A DNA stretch of 64,000 nucleotides from Metapseudomonas resinovorans DSM 21078 (GTDB lineage Bacteria; Pseudomonadota; Gammaproteobacteria; Pseudomonadales; Pseudomonadaceae), in contig NZ_AUIE01000016.1 in assembly GCF_000423545.1 (NCBI RefSeq), forward strand, positions 100,518 to 164,517. The letters run 5' to 3'. This document shows positions 52,084-62,312 of the stretch, in pieces; the stretch's first letter is position 1, and every line of letters begins with the position of its first letter. The position numbers and the translations under genes were made by a program. Below the pieces are notes generated by a model. That model had not been told where the DNA came from. It was given only the letters and a program-made list of their open reading frames with translations, and ran no database searches.

Positions 52084-53010
52084 CTATAGTTTGTGGTTAT
52101 GGTGGTTGTAGGGCCAGGTGGCTAGCGCGGCCTGCGCCGTGGGACTTTGCGCTGGAGCGGCCAGTTCCTCCAGATGCGTGATGATGTCGTCCGGTTTGAG
52201 TACCAGAACGTCGCTCTCCAGGGTGTCGAGAATCATCTCGGCCGTATTGCCGATTAAAACGCCGGACAAACCGGTGCGGGCTACGTTGCCGATCACCGTC
52301 AACGCCGCGTTGAGCCTGTGCGCGATTTGCGGGATCAGCAAATCGGCCGAGCCTTCCTCTATATGCAGGTGTTCGTCGTCGATGTTGAACTCGCTCTGCA
52401 AGGTTTTGCATTGCGTGCGATAGAAATCCTCGATGCTCTCCTTGAGCTGGAAGACCGGATCGTGTGACCCGAGCATGGGGTAGGGGTGGGCGCTCATCAT
52501 GTGCAGGGTGCCGCCGGCCAGTTGGGCGATGTCGTAGCCGTGGCTGACGATGCCGGCATGTAGCACGCGGTGTCCGATATCGTCGTTGCCCACGTCGACA
52601 GCCGTGAGAATCGTGCCACCGGTCCAGGGCATTGCGGTTTTCACAATCAGCACTGGGCTGGGGCAATAGCGCAGCAGCTTCCAGTCCTCGGGGGTGAGCA
52701 AGGTCTTGGCCAGCGGATTGTCGGGCAGGTGCTGCTTGATCACTAGGCCGCAGCCCTCCGCCTGCTGAGCGGCGATGATGGTTTTGTGCGGGCTTTCATG
52801 CCAGGCCTGTTGGGCGCTGACGCTAAAACCCTCCTTTGCCAGGGCACCTCGCATGTCGTCCAGGTAAGAGGAATGCTTGAGTCGCTTGTCGCAGACCAGC
52901 AGGTGCAGGTGCGACTGGGTGGCGCTGGCAATCATCCTGGCTCTGTTCAGAATCAGGTCCTCAGGCTGCTGCGAATCCATCACCACCAAGGTGTTACGGA
53001 TGGTATGCAT
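52084..53010 (-). CDS. Universal stress protein, tandem UspA domains
   Basis: A 308-residue protein with two UspA modules (about 1-150 and 155-285). Domain 1 begins HTIRNTLVVMDSQQPEDLILNRARMIA; domain 2 begins GGTILTAVDVGNDD and ends with the ATP-binding-like VIGNVARTGLSGVLIGNTAEMIL and SDVLVLKP. The latter G-x-x-G-x9-G-S/N pattern is present, so nucleotide binding is plausible. Start 53010 has GGGAG 7 nt upstream; ATG 53016 is too close to that SD. E. coli UspE-like architecture. Confidence 0.9.
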   Translation of the reverse strand: MHTIRNTLVVMDSQQPEDLILNRARMIASATQSHLHLLVCDKRLKHSSYLDDMRGALAKEGFSVSAQQAWHESPHKTIIAAQQAEGCGLVIKQHLPDNPLAKTLLTPEDWKLLRYCPSPVLIVKTAMPWTGGTILTAVDVGNDDIGHRVLHAGIVSHGYDIAQLAGGTLHMMSAHPYPMLGSHDPVFQLKESIEDFYRTQCKTLQSEFNIDDEHLHIEEGSADLLIPQIAHRLNAALTVIGNVARTGLSGVLIGNTAEMILDTLESDVLVLKPDDIITHLEELAAPAQSPTAQAALATWPYNHHNHKL

Positions 53011-53970
53011 GGGCATTCTCCCTCGCGAGTAAGGTTTTCAGGTGAACAGAGGCACAAGTGTTCTTGGCTTATGTTCCAGCGGGCGGGTTTGGCGCGTTGG
53101 TTGCTTAACCTTGCCGCTCTGTCCGTCAGTCGGAAGCTCACCCACAAACGTCATGCACGCGACAGCCGAAATCGAAGTTCGCTCACTCAGTCAGATTGTT
53201 GCTGCCTGAATTGAACTGGCGTTGATGGTCACGGAACGAGGGCTGATCGCTCAGGCAACTGCAAAAAGCTGCTTCCACAGCGCTGGCGCTGTTGTTCCAC
53301 TGCATCTACATCGAGAAGGCCGAGTTTGAACACGCCCCCATACCCGAGACCGAAGGGGCGCCTGGCTCCCTTCGACGTCGCTCATGCACGCGCCGTCCAT
53401 CCTGTTCGAGTAGCACTCCCGGCTGTCCTTCTCATTGGCGGATGCGCCGGGGCGCGCTGCGGTAGGCGTTACTACACAGGTAGACGCGAGGATCCTGTCT
53501 TGCTCGCTCAAGGGGGTAGTGTGGGAGCCAGCAGGCTCAACAGCGAGGTAGCTGGTCGGCTGGGCAAGTCGATTTATGCTTAAGAAACCCCCGCAAAGGT
53601 GCCGTCTGCTCTATGCATCAACCCAGGCCCTGAGCTATGGGCTGTGGATGGCACGCCGGCATTTACCGGCGGGCGCAGGGGAACTGCTCGGTGCCATCGC
53701 TTGTTGCGTTTTTACACGGTCTGGGCCGATCCCTGCCGATCGTGACCGGCAGAAGTCGACCCGAGGCTGCCGGTCGAGATAGGCAGAAACCGGCCAGTAG
53801 CGGTCATTGAGTGCCTACAAAGGCCGGGGCGATTCAGGGTAAGCCATGGAGCTATTGATCCGCAGGGACGCCAACGCTCAGCAGGAGCGCTGGTCGGTCG
53901 AAGCAGGGACTATCCTGTAGATAAATGACGCCGGCCCGTCTTTTGTCGAAAAAGCTGTTTGAGAGGAATC
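53011..53970. other. About 960-nt gap with repeat fragment, no convincing gene
   Basis: Several short ORFs exist on both strands but none has a plausible N-terminus with SD and recognisable protein. Bases 53735-53815 contain a repeat-like block (GACCGGCAGAAGTCGACCCGAGG ... CGGCCAGTAGCGGTCATT). The interval may be a decayed region; it includes the promoter of the GST gene. Confidence 0.6.
53735..53815. repeat. Interspersed repeat fragment, diverged copy B
   Basis: Includes GACCGGCAG and GCTGCCGGTC as inverted words, CGACCCGAGG (53757-53766, also in 50697-50706) and CGGCCAGTAGCGGTCATTGA. Relationship to copy A is supported only by these shared words. Confidence 0.4.
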
Positions 53971-54594
53971 ATGTACAAGCTCTACGGAGTCAGGAGTTGG
54001 GGTTCCATGGCGGTCGAAGCGGTGCTCGCCTTGTGCGGTGCTCCCTATACAGTCGTCGATGTCGAGCAAGACACCGAGCGGCGCTTTCCGCCCTGGTTTA
54101 TCGAACTCAACCCCATGGGCCAAGTTCCAGTTCTGATGCTTCCCGACGGCAGCGTGATGACGGAAAGCGCAGCGATGGCCATCTACCTCGCTGACGCTTT
54201 TCCAGACGCCCAGCTAGCGCCGGGCCTCGCCTCGCCGCTCCGCCCTCGCTACTTGCGCTGGATGGTGTTCCTTGCTGCCAATTCCTATATGACCGAAGGC
54301 CGATGGGATTTCCCTAGCGGCTACACCGACGATCCCAACGGCGCCCAAGGCGTCAAGTCGGCGGCGATCCGGCTGATGGCCAAGGAATGGGACATCTTCG
54401 CCGAAGCCTTGGGCCGCGCCCCGTTCATCCTCGGTGCGGCGATGAGCGCAGCCGACATCTATGCCGCCATGATCGCTGGCTGGAACAATAATCTGCCGAG
54501 CCTCTTCGCCAAGCATCCCAACTTGAAGGCTCTCCACGATGGTGTGACCGCCCATCCCACCGTCGCCGCTGTTTGGAAGCGTCACGGTCTGTAG
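53971..54594 (+). CDS. Glutathione S-transferase family protein
   Basis: A 207-residue GST: N-terminal thioredoxin fold (YKLYGVRSWGSMAVEAVLALCGAPYTVVD, FIELNPMGQVPVLML, GSVMTESAAMAIYLAD) and a helical C-terminal domain (FILGAAMSAADIYAAMIAGW). The glutathione-site Ser/Tyr is likely Ser in RSWGS, with SNAIL/TRAIL-like ESAA and cis-Pro VPVL. ATG 53971 follows GAGAGGA. The substrate is unknown. Confidence 0.9.
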   Translation: MYKLYGVRSWGSMAVEAVLALCGAPYTVVDVEQDTERRFPPWFIELNPMGQVPVLMLPDGSVMTESAAMAIYLADAFPDAQLAPGLASPLRPRYLRWMVFLAANSYMTEGRWDFPSGYTDDPNGAQGVKSAAIRLMAKEWDIFAEALGRAPFILGAAMSAADIYAAMIAGWNNNLPSLFAKHPNLKALHDGVTAHPTVAAVWKRHGL

Positions 54595-54773
54595 TGCGAA
54601 AGTCGCGTCAGTGGAGCGGCTTGTTAACCATGTTGTTGATCATGACGTGCCACTTCTCGAGGTGAATCGCCCCATTTTTTGTAGGCAACTTTGAATGTTT
54701 TCTTCTGGCCGGTAGCTGCCCATAACAAAGCGCACTACCGGCCCCAATACAGCCACACAGCGCAGGAAGCTGA

Positions 54774-55265
54774 TCACCCCACCACCTCATCAATGAAAGG
54801 CGCCTTCCCGGCCAGGTACTCACCAATCCCCTCGCGATTGCTGGCCTCCAACTGAAGCTTCAGCGCCTGGTACTGCTGTCGGATCGCGGAGTCATGTCTG
54901 AGAAGTTCGCGAAAGCGGAGCATGCGTGCGATCTGGGGATGGCCGTTGATGCAAACATGCACCTTGTGTGTTCTGACCCCATCCACATCGCGCCGGGAGA
55001 AGTGGTGTCCTTCGGAAAGGTTGCTTCCGCGCGCATAGCCCAGGGTGGTCATGAAGGTCTTTTTTGCGGGTTCATCCCGATGTCCGGAGACGACGACCAA
55101 TACGTCGATTTCCGGCTTGGCTGCAAGCCCCGGGACGGCTGTGCTGCCGACAGGGTGAATGGCGAGGAGTTCGGCCTGGAAGCCTTCCGCGATGCGTGCC
55201 TGCTCGGCGAGGAAGAGGGCAGGCCAATTTTCGTTGTAGCGGGTGATGGTGCTGGTCAGTGCCAT
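54774..55265 (-). CDS. GrpB family protein (nucleotidyltransferase-like)
   Basis: A 163-residue UPF0157/GrpB protein with the nucleotidyltransferase-like HPVGSTAVPGLAAKPEIDVLVVV motif (GS and D-x-D). It has further family segments GHHFSRRDVDGVRTHKVHVC and LRFRELLRHDSAIRQQYQALK. Function uncertain; often found in mobile or variable regions. The start at 55265 gives MALTSTITRYNENWPALF. Confidence 0.88.
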   Translation of the reverse strand: MALTSTITRYNENWPALFLAEQARIAEGFQAELLAIHPVGSTAVPGLAAKPEIDVLVVVSGHRDEPAKKTFMTTLGYARGSNLSEGHHFSRRDVDGVRTHKVHVCINGHPQIARMLRFRELLRHDSAIRQQYQALKLQLEASNREGIGEYLAGKAPFIDEVVG

Positions 55266-55405
55266 GGTGCTTTCGTTGGTCCATTAACGATGCGTGCGGG
55301 GGCTCGATTCTTCGCTTTTTTGTAAGCCTTGGCACCGGGGGATGGGCGCGGCGTGTTGTGGGTAGTTCGTCCGTTGGACTTCGTTGCTTGTTTAAGGCAA
55401 TGCCA

Positions 55406-56068
55406 TCACCCACCCAGCGCAATGATCGCGAATATCAGTGCCGTGCCAACGAGCGCCAACACCGCGCCTGTCGCCCACGGGGTGCCGCCGGAATAGCGGG
55501 CCAGCAGCCAACCTGAAAGAAACAGCATTGCCAGCGACACCAGGTTGGACGTTCGAATCGCCGGTCCGGTCTGGTCTATCAACAGAAAAGGTATGACCAG
55601 GGGGAACGTTGCCAGCACGACCAGCAGGAAGGTGCCCAATGCACCTGCGAAATCCCTCAGGTCCAACCGCGCGCGAAGGGGTTTGCCCGCGTTGGCCAGC
55701 AGGCGCAAACGCAACAACTCCAGGCCGTCCGCACCTGCCGCTGCGGAAATGCTCAGTGGCAAGGCGTCGGCAATCAGCTCCTGACCTTTGGCCGGACTTG
55801 CATCGCTTTGCAGGCGGAGGAGCAATGTGCGGCTGCGAGTGCGTTCAGTCCAGGTACGCAGCAGGTAGATGAGGGCATCGGCCAGGCCCCATGCGAGGTT
55901 ACAGCCGAAAGCCGCGATCAGCATGGTTCTTGCCTCTTCACGGCCTGCCGTGGCAACGCTCAGCGATCCGATGAAGGTCATTGCCATCAGCAGTCCGAAT
56001 ATCACTTCGGTGATGCGGTCGACGGGTTCGAGTATTCGCTGCCGGGTGCCTCTTTCCTCGTGTTCCAT
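55406..56068 (-). CDS. VIT1/CCC1-like membrane protein
   Basis: A 220-residue protein. The first half LEPVDRITEVIFGLLMAMTFIGSLSVATAGREEARTMLIAAFGCNLAWGLADALIYLL matches the first membrane helices of the VIT (vacuolar iron/manganese transporter-like) family. Later segments are FAGALGTFLLVVLATFPLVIPFLL and helices to the C-terminus, with a cytoplasmic middle. Metal transport is inferred; the acidic residues of the first helix (LEPVDRITE) are present. Confidence 0.75.
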   Translation of the reverse strand: MEHEERGTRQRILEPVDRITEVIFGLLMAMTFIGSLSVATAGREEARTMLIAAFGCNLAWGLADALIYLLRTWTERTRSRTLLLRLQSDASPAKGQELIADALPLSISAAAGADGLELLRLRLLANAGKPLRARLDLRDFAGALGTFLLVVLATFPLVIPFLLIDQTGPAIRTSNLVSLAMLFLSGWLLARYSGGTPWATGAVLALVGTALIFAIIALGG

Positions 56069-56393
56069 CGCAGACCCTCGCTCTATCAGCTTCGCGAGAG
56101 AAGTGTAGGCAAGGTGTCAGACCCGCGTGGGTTTCAGGGTCGACCCAGACCCAGACCGGCGTCCTGCTCGCACTCGTGATCCCGTGGTCGCCCTTGATTA
56201 ACGTGTGATCCGCACTGGAACTCGGCATGGCGCCAACTACGCTTGAGCCTGTCCCCACGGCGGGGATCGCCCTGACTCCCGACCTGATAGCGGGAGCAGA
56301 CGCGAGGAGTCCGATTCTCTTTTCCGCACTTTGCATCCTGCTTTCCAGGCAACTGGAGGGCGGACATTCAGATTTTTCCATCGGGGGTTCACC
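56069..56393. other. 325-nt gap; no gene seen
   Basis: Between the divergent VIT-like gene and the DUF3313 lipoprotein gene. ORFs here are shadow frames without family resemblance. It probably carries both promoters. Confidence 0.6.
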
Positions 56394-57065
56394 ATGCGTT
56401 CTCACGTGATTGCTGTAACGGTCGCTGCACTTCTGGCTACGGGGGGATGCTCGAGCACAATGGTCGAGCCCGCCAATTACTCGGGGTTCCTTCCTAACTA
56501 CCAGGTGCTGGAAAAGCAGGAGTCCGCCAGTGGGGTGAAGGTAGCCCGCTGGATAGATCCCGACATCGACCTGTCGCGCTATAGCAGCATTTATCTGGAG
56601 CCCAGCCAGTTCTACCCGCGTCCCCAGCCCAGCTCGCAGATACCCCAGGCCACGCTGGATGACATCACCCGGTACTACGATGCGGCGCTCAGGCGAGAGC
56701 TCGGATCGGTGGTGAGGATCAGCGACTCGCCCACGGCCGACAGTGTCATCGTGCGCCCGGCCATTACCGCTGTTTCGACGTCCACCGAGGGGCTCAAACC
56801 TTACGAGGTGATTCCCATCGCGCTTGTCGTCGCCGCGACATCTACAGCGATTGGCGCCCGGGACCAGCAAGTGGAAATCGCCACCGAAGCGATGTTCCTC
56901 GATGGAGGCAATACCAAACTCCTGGCGGAGGTGGTGCGCCAAGGCACCGGCGAAAGTTTGGAGAACAAGGAAGCGGTGCTTTCGGTGAAGAACATCCAGC
57001 CCGTAATCGACGGGTGGGCAAGTGACATGAGACTCGCCTATCTCCAGTTCCATAAGCGTCCCTGA
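56394..57065 (+). CDS. DUF3313 family lipoprotein
   Basis: A 223-residue lipoprotein: signal with Cys19 (AALLATGGCSS), then the DUF3313 pattern YSGFLPNYQVLEKQESASGVKVARWIDPDIDLSRYSSIYLEPSQFYPRPQPSSQI and RELGSVVRISDSPTADSVIVRPAITAVSTSTEGLKPYEVIP. Probably anchored in the outer membrane; function unknown. ATG 56394 follows GGGGG-type SD. A strong bidirectional hairpin lies downstream. Confidence 0.88.
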   Translation: MRSHVIAVTVAALLATGGCSSTMVEPANYSGFLPNYQVLEKQESASGVKVARWIDPDIDLSRYSSIYLEPSQFYPRPQPSSQIPQATLDDITRYYDAALRRELGSVVRISDSPTADSVIVRPAITAVSTSTEGLKPYEVIPIALVVAATSTAIGARDQQVEIATEAMFLDGGNTKLLAEVVRQGTGESLENKEAVLSVKNIQPVIDGWASDMRLAYLQFHKRP

Positions 57066-57167
57066 CTGAGGCCGGCTGCCACAAGCCGACCAGCAAAGAA
57101 CTCAGCAGGCTTCGTGCATACCATCGTCGAGGGTGATGCCCTTTGCTCGCATCTGCTTGATCCGGAG

Positions 57168-57201
57168 AAAAAGGGGACCGGCTAATGGGTGTCCCCTTTT
57201 T
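57168..57201. terminator. Bidirectional terminator hairpin
   Basis: AAAAAGGGGAC (57168-57178) and GTCCCCTTTTT (57191-57201) form an 11-bp stem with a 12-nt loop. A-runs and T-runs at both ends allow use on either strand. It follows the DUF3313 gene by 100 nt and precedes the hydroxylase gene. Confidence 0.8.
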
Positions 57202-57313
57202 GCCCCACTCGTTCCCTCCAGCTCGCGGGGATGCAATTTGATCGCGGGATGCAGCAGCGGATGATTCCCGTTTTGATCTAGAATGCGCCTCCTTCCGTCG
57301 AGGCCAGCCATTC

Positions 57314-58339
57314 ATGGATGTTCTCTTGTACGTCCATGAGCGCGTGGCCCAGTGGACGATCGATCCCGTAATCACCCAGTTCGCCGGCATTTTCGATCTG
57401 AATGGCCGCTTCGGCGTGTTGTTCCTGTGCATTTCCTATTGCATCGCCTACGGGCTGTTCCGACTCAGGAAGCATCGCGGGCTGACCGACGCGAGTTCGT
57501 TCTGGCAGTTCATCGGTGGCAGCGGGGTGTATTTCCACAGGTCGGCGTTGCTGGATTACCGCTACTACTTCGTGCGGGCGGTGCTCAAGGTTGCGCTGGT
57601 GGTGCCCATTGTCGCCCTGGTCGACCCGTACATCCTGAAGTCGGGGGACTACATCGCTTTTTTCACCAACCTATGGGGCGAGCGCCCGCGGCTGGGTGAG
57701 AACCTCTCGCTCTCGCTGCTCTACGGGTTGGGCGTGTTCCTGGTGAAGGACTTCGTGCACTACTGGGCGCACCGGGCTTTTCATTCCCGCTGGCTCTGGG
57801 CGTTTCACAAGGTTCATCATTCGGCGCCCGTGCTGGTGCCGGCGACGGCGAGCCGGGTGCATTTTGTGGAGAAGATCGTCGAGAAGCTGAGCACCGGCGT
57901 CTTCCTGGGCCTCTATGCCGGCACCTTCTGGTATGCCTGCGGTGGGGAGATCAGCCGCTATACGTTGTTCGGCGTTACCTACCTGGTGTTCATCTGCAAT
58001 GCCCTGGCGGCCAACCTACGGCACAGCCATGTGTGGCTGTCGTTCGGGCCTGTGGTCGAGCATGTGCTGAACAGTCCGGCCCAGCATCAGATTCACCACA
58101 GCGACGCGCCCAAGCACTTCAACAAGAACTTCGGCACCAACCTGTCGATCTGGGACTGGATGTTCGGCACGCTCTACGTCACCACCTCGAAGCCTGAGGA
58201 CATCCGCTTCGGCACCTTGGAAAAGGACCACGACCGCTACCTGACGATCTACAGCCTGATCGTCACGCCATTCGTGGATACCGCGCGCAAGCTCGCCAGG
58301 GTGAAACGCCCGCAGCGATTTCCGCTGCGCAATGGCTGA
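57314..58339 (+). CDS. Sterol desaturase / fatty acid hydroxylase superfamily protein
   Basis: A 341-residue membrane di-iron oxygenase. The eight-histidine motif is visible as HYWAHRAFH (149-157), HKVHH (165-169), and HQIHH (258-262), with LRHSHVW also between helices. Hydrophobic segments flank these boxes. Members hydroxylate or desaturate fatty acids, sterols or carotenoids; the substrate is unknown. The N-terminal stretch carries two or three further membrane spans. Monocistronic. Confidence 0.9.
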   Translation: MDVLLYVHERVAQWTIDPVITQFAGIFDLNGRFGVLFLCISYCIAYGLFRLRKHRGLTDASSFWQFIGGSGVYFHRSALLDYRYYFVRAVLKVALVVPIVALVDPYILKSGDYIAFFTNLWGERPRLGENLSLSLLYGLGVFLVKDFVHYWAHRAFHSRWLWAFHKVHHSAPVLVPATASRVHFVEKIVEKLSTGVFLGLYAGTFWYACGGEISRYTLFGVTYLVFICNALAANLRHSHVWLSFGPVVEHVLNSPAQHQIHHSDAPKHFNKNFGTNLSIWDWMFGTLYVTTSKPEDIRFGTLEKDHDRYLTIYSLIVTPFVDTARKLARVKRPQRFPLRNG

Positions 58340-58376
58340 GCCGATTGGCTGATGGTCGGTTGGGCTCCCGCGTTGC

Positions 58377-58871
58377 TCAAGACTCGCGACCGTGGGCCGA
58401 CGCAGCCAGCTGCCCGGTGTCCACCCGCACGAACATGGAATCGCCGACGGCGGTCAGCAGCTCTCCCGCATAAACCTCGCAGATCACCCGGGTCTTGCGG
58501 CCCAGTTCGCCCTCCAGCCGGGCGCGCAGCAGCAGCGGTACGCCCATGGGCGTCGGCTTGATGAACTTGATGCCGAGGTTGCCGGTGACGCACTCGATGC
58601 GCGGCAGGCTACCGGGTTCGCGGCCCTCGGCGCGGTAGTGGTAGGCCATGGCGGTCCAGTTGGAGTGGCAGTCCACCAGCATGGCGATCAGCCCACCGTA
58701 AACCAGGTCCGGCCAGCCGCAGTACTTGGCATCCGGTACGTGCTCGGCCACGACATGGACGCCGTCTTCGTGCCAGTGGCTCTTGATGTGCAAACCGTGA
58801 TGGTTGCGACCGCCGCAGCCATAGCAGACGCCATCCGGCGCGGCGGCGTCCTGCAGGGAGATGTCGTGCAT
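58377..58871 (-). CDS. Hotdog-fold thioesterase (PaaI/4HBT-like)
   Basis: A 164-residue single-hotdog protein. It carries CYGCGGRNHHGLHIKSHW and YCGWPDLVYGGLIAMLVDCHSNWTAMAYHYR, in which the GG-x-x-A-x-x-(D) helix is typical of PaaI-type acyl-CoA thioesterases. The CxxC/H motif at the N-terminus is seen in a subgroup. It probably hydrolyses a small acyl-CoA; substrate unknown. Convergent with the hydroxylase gene. Confidence 0.85.
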   Translation of the reverse strand: MHDISLQDAAAPDGVCYGCGGRNHHGLHIKSHWHEDGVHVVAEHVPDAKYCGWPDLVYGGLIAMLVDCHSNWTAMAYHYRAEGREPGSLPRIECVTGNLGIKFIKPTPMGVPLLLRARLEGELGRKTRVICEVYAGELLTAVGDSMFVRVDTGQLAASAHGRES

Positions 58872-58921
58872 GATCGACTCGTTTCGAAGGAATACGCGCC
58901 AAGCCTAGCGGCTTTGGCAAC

Positions 58922-58950
58922 AAAGCAGAACGGGCCCCGCAGGGCCCGTT
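58922..58950 (-). terminator. Hairpin after the VWA gene
   Basis: On the minus strand, AACGGGCCC/GGGCCCGTT with a 4-nt loop begins 3 nt after the stop of the gene at 58953 and is followed by CTGCTTTG, a weak T-run. Confidence 0.6.
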
Positions 58951-58952
58951 GC

Positions 58953-60131
58953 TCATTTCGACAGAAACTTCATCCCGTCTTCCAGGCCCCGCAGGGTCAG
59001 CGGGTACATCTGGTCGTTGATCAGCTCGCGGACGATGTTGGTGGAGGCGGTGTAGTTCCAGGTGTCTTTGGGGTAGGGGTTGATCCAGATGAGCTTCTTG
59101 TACTTCTCCATGAAGCGCTTCATCCAGGCGTAGCCCGGTTCTTCGTTCCAGTGCTCGACGCTGCCGCCGGCCTGGGTGATTTCGTAGGGGGCCATGGCGG
59201 CGTCGCCAACGAAGACCACTTTGTAGTCCGGGCCGTACTTGTGCAGCAGGTCCATCGTGGCGGTGCGTTCGGAGGTGCGGCGCAGGTTGTTCTTCCACAC
59301 GGATTCGTAGACGAAGTTGTGGAAGTAGAAGTATTCGAGGTGCTTGAACTCGGTCTTGCAGGCCGAGAACAGCTCTTCGCAGACCTTCACGTGGGCGTCC
59401 ATGGAACCACCGATGTCCAGCAGCAGGAGCAGCTTCACGGTGTTGCGGCGTTCCGGGCGCATCTGGATGTTGAGCAGGCCGGCGTCCTTGGCGGTGTGGT
59501 CGATGGTGCCTTCCAGGTCCAGTTCTTCCGCAGCGCCTTCGCGGGCGAACTTGCGCAGGCGGCGCAGGGCGACCTTGATGTTGCGGGTGCCGAGTTCCAC
59601 CTGGTCGTCGAGGTTCTTGTATTCGCGCTGGTCCCAGACCTTCACGGCCTTGCCCTGGCGCTTGCCGGCATCGCCGACGCGAATGCCTTCGGGGTTGAAG
59701 CCGCCAGAGCCGAAGGGGCTGGTGCCGCCGGTGCCGATCCACTTGTTGCCGCCGGCGTGGCGTTCCTTCTGCTCTTCGAGGCGCTTCTTGAATTCCTCGA
59801 TCAGCTTGTCCAGGCCGCCGAGGGACTGGATCTGCGCACGCTCTTCATCGGTGAGCATGCGTTCGAATTCCTTGCGCAGCCATTCCTCGGGAATCAGCGC
59901 CTGGAGGTAGTCGTCGAGCTTTTCCAGGCCCTTGAAGTAGGCGCTGAAGGCACGGTCGAACTTGTCGAAATGGCGCTCGTCCTTGACCAGCACCGTGCGG
60001 GCGAGGAAGTAGAACTCGTCCATGTCGGCGAACACCACGTTGTGCTTCAACGCGTTGATCAGGTCCAGCAGCTCGCGGACCGAGACCGGTACCTTGGCTG
60101 CGCGCATTTCGTTGAACAGGTTGAGCAGCAT
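58953..60131 (-). CDS. VWA domain protein (CoxE-like), partner of MoxR
   Basis: A 392-residue protein with a charged N-terminal helical region (LFNEMRAAKVPVSVRELLDLINALKH), a Gly-rich basic linker (TGGTSPFGSGGFNPEG) and a C-terminal von Willebrand A domain. The MIDAS motif is D239-IGGS243 (LLLLLDIGGSMDAHV). CoxE-like VWA proteins work with MoxR AAA+ ATPases to mature or regulate a partner complex. The moxR gene lies 140 nt upstream on the same strand, separated by a repeat. Confidence 0.9.
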   Translation of the reverse strand: MLLNLFNEMRAAKVPVSVRELLDLINALKHNVVFADMDEFYFLARTVLVKDERHFDKFDRAFSAYFKGLEKLDDYLQALIPEEWLRKEFERMLTDEERAQIQSLGGLDKLIEEFKKRLEEQKERHAGGNKWIGTGGTSPFGSGGFNPEGIRVGDAGKRQGKAVKVWDQREYKNLDDQVELGTRNIKVALRRLRKFAREGAAEELDLEGTIDHTAKDAGLLNIQMRPERRNTVKLLLLLDIGGSMDAHVKVCEELFSACKTEFKHLEYFYFHNFVYESVWKNNLRRTSERTATMDLLHKYGPDYKVVFVGDAAMAPYEITQAGGSVEHWNEEPGYAWMKRFMEKYKKLIWINPYPKDTWNYTASTNIVRELINDQMYPLTLRGLEDGMKFLSK

Positions 60132-60153
60132 TTATGCGCCCTCATCAATAACC

Positions 60154-60262
60154 GTAGGGTGGGTTAGCCGCGTAGCGACGTAACCCACCTTCGATGCCAC
60201 AGGCATCGTTTTGGCCAGCCTGGCGGCCGGTTGGTGGGTTACGCTTCGCTAACCCACCCTAC
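60154..60262. repeat. 15-bp inverted repeat inside the moxR-VWA interval
   Basis: GTAGGGTGGGTTAGC (60154-60168) and its exact complement GCTAACCCACCCTAC (60248-60262) flank 79 nt, which contain a second internal GTAACCCACC/GGTGGGTTAC pair. The same family as 9643-9703 and 62309-62393. Confidence 0.85.
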
Positions 60263-60271
60263 AAGCGCTTC

Positions 60272-61117
60272 TTAGCGGCTCGCGCGGCGGCTCATGAAGG
60301 CCAGGCGTTCCAGCAGTTGCACGTCCTGCTCGTTCTTCACCAGGGCGCCAGCCAGCGGCGGGATGGCCTTGGTGGGGTCGCGCTCGCGCAGCACGGCTTC
60401 GCCGATGTTGTCGGCCATCAGCAGCTTCAGCCAGTCCACCAGTTCGGAGGTGGAGGGCTTCTTCTTCAGGCCCGGCACCTTGCGCACGTCGAAGAACACG
60501 TCCAGCGCCTCGGCCACCAGCGAGTTGCTGATGTTCGGGTAGTGCACGTCGACGATCTTCTGCAGGGTGTCGCGGTCAGGGAAGGCGATGTAGTGGAAGA
60601 AGCAGCGGCGCAGGAAGGCGTCCGGCAGTTCCTTCTCGTTGTTCGAGGTGATGATGATGATCGGGCGCTGCTTGGCCTTGATGGTTTCGTTGGTCTCGTA
60701 AACGTAGAACTCCATCTTGTCGAGTTCTTGCAGCAGGTCGTTGGGGAACTCGATGTCGGCCTTGTCGATCTCGTCGATCAGCAGGATGACGCGCTCTTCG
60801 GACTCGAACGCCTCCCACAGCTTGCCTTTCTTGATGTAGTTGCGAACGTCGTGGACCTTGTCGGAATCCAGCTGGGAATCGCGCAGGCGGCTGACGGCGT
60901 CGTATTCGTACAGGCCCTGGTGCGCCTTGGTGGTGGACTTGATGTGCCAGGTGATCAGTTTGGCGCCGAAGGAGGCGGCCAGTTGCTCGGCCAGCATGGT
61001 CTTGCCGGTACCCGGTTCACCCTTGACCAGCAGTGGGCGCTGCAGGGTGATGGCGGCATTCACCGCGAGCTTGAGGTCGTCGGTGGCGACGTAGGACTGG
61101 GTGCCTTCGAACTTCAT
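60272..61117 (-). CDS. MoxR-family AAA+ ATPase
   Basis: A 281-residue AAA+ ATPase: Walker A GEPGTGKT (33-40), Walker B VILLIDEIDKADIEF, sensor region IIIITSNNEKELPDAFLRRCFFHYIAFPDRD. MoxR proteins act as chaperone-like activators with VWA partners, often for metalloenzymes or stress complexes. Followed by the VWA gene. The start is well placed at ATG 61117. Confidence 0.93.
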   Translation of the reverse strand: MKFEGTQSYVATDDLKLAVNAAITLQRPLLVKGEPGTGKTMLAEQLAASFGAKLITWHIKSTTKAHQGLYEYDAVSRLRDSQLDSDKVHDVRNYIKKGKLWEAFESEERVILLIDEIDKADIEFPNDLLQELDKMEFYVYETNETIKAKQRPIIIITSNNEKELPDAFLRRCFFHYIAFPDRDTLQKIVDVHYPNISNSLVAEALDVFFDVRKVPGLKKKPSTSELVDWLKLLMADNIGEAVLRERDPTKAIPPLAGALVKNEQDVQLLERLAFMSRRASR

Positions 61118-61337
61118 CAGTGAATCCTCGGACGTGAGACTCCGGTTGGAAAACCGGGCGGTTCAGTATTTGGGAAAACGCTGACTATAACGCGCGCACG
61201 AGTCGACTGTGAACGCAGACGATTCATTCAGTCACTGAATGGCAGGAATGCCCTCAAACCGCCCCCGTGGAGCGCTGGACGCTCCTGAGGATGGGCCGTA
61301 GGCTTGGGCACTTTTCCGCCATGACAAGGATTCCGCC

Positions 61338-62308
<971 letters not shown>

Positions 62309-62312
<4 letters not shown>

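Noticed and set aside
53251..53511. Minus-strand ORF in the gene-poor gap
   Set aside because: No SD, no domain, Arg/Ser-rich composition as expected of a random high-GC frame.
54595..54826. Possible integron-like attC site near TTGTTAACC after the GST gene
   Set aside because: GTTAACC does not fit the GTTRRRY core and no matching partner core or cassette array is present.
58392..60167. 591-codon plus-strand frame opposite the thioesterase and VWA genes
   Set aside because: Antisense to two recognised genes and without domain signatures.
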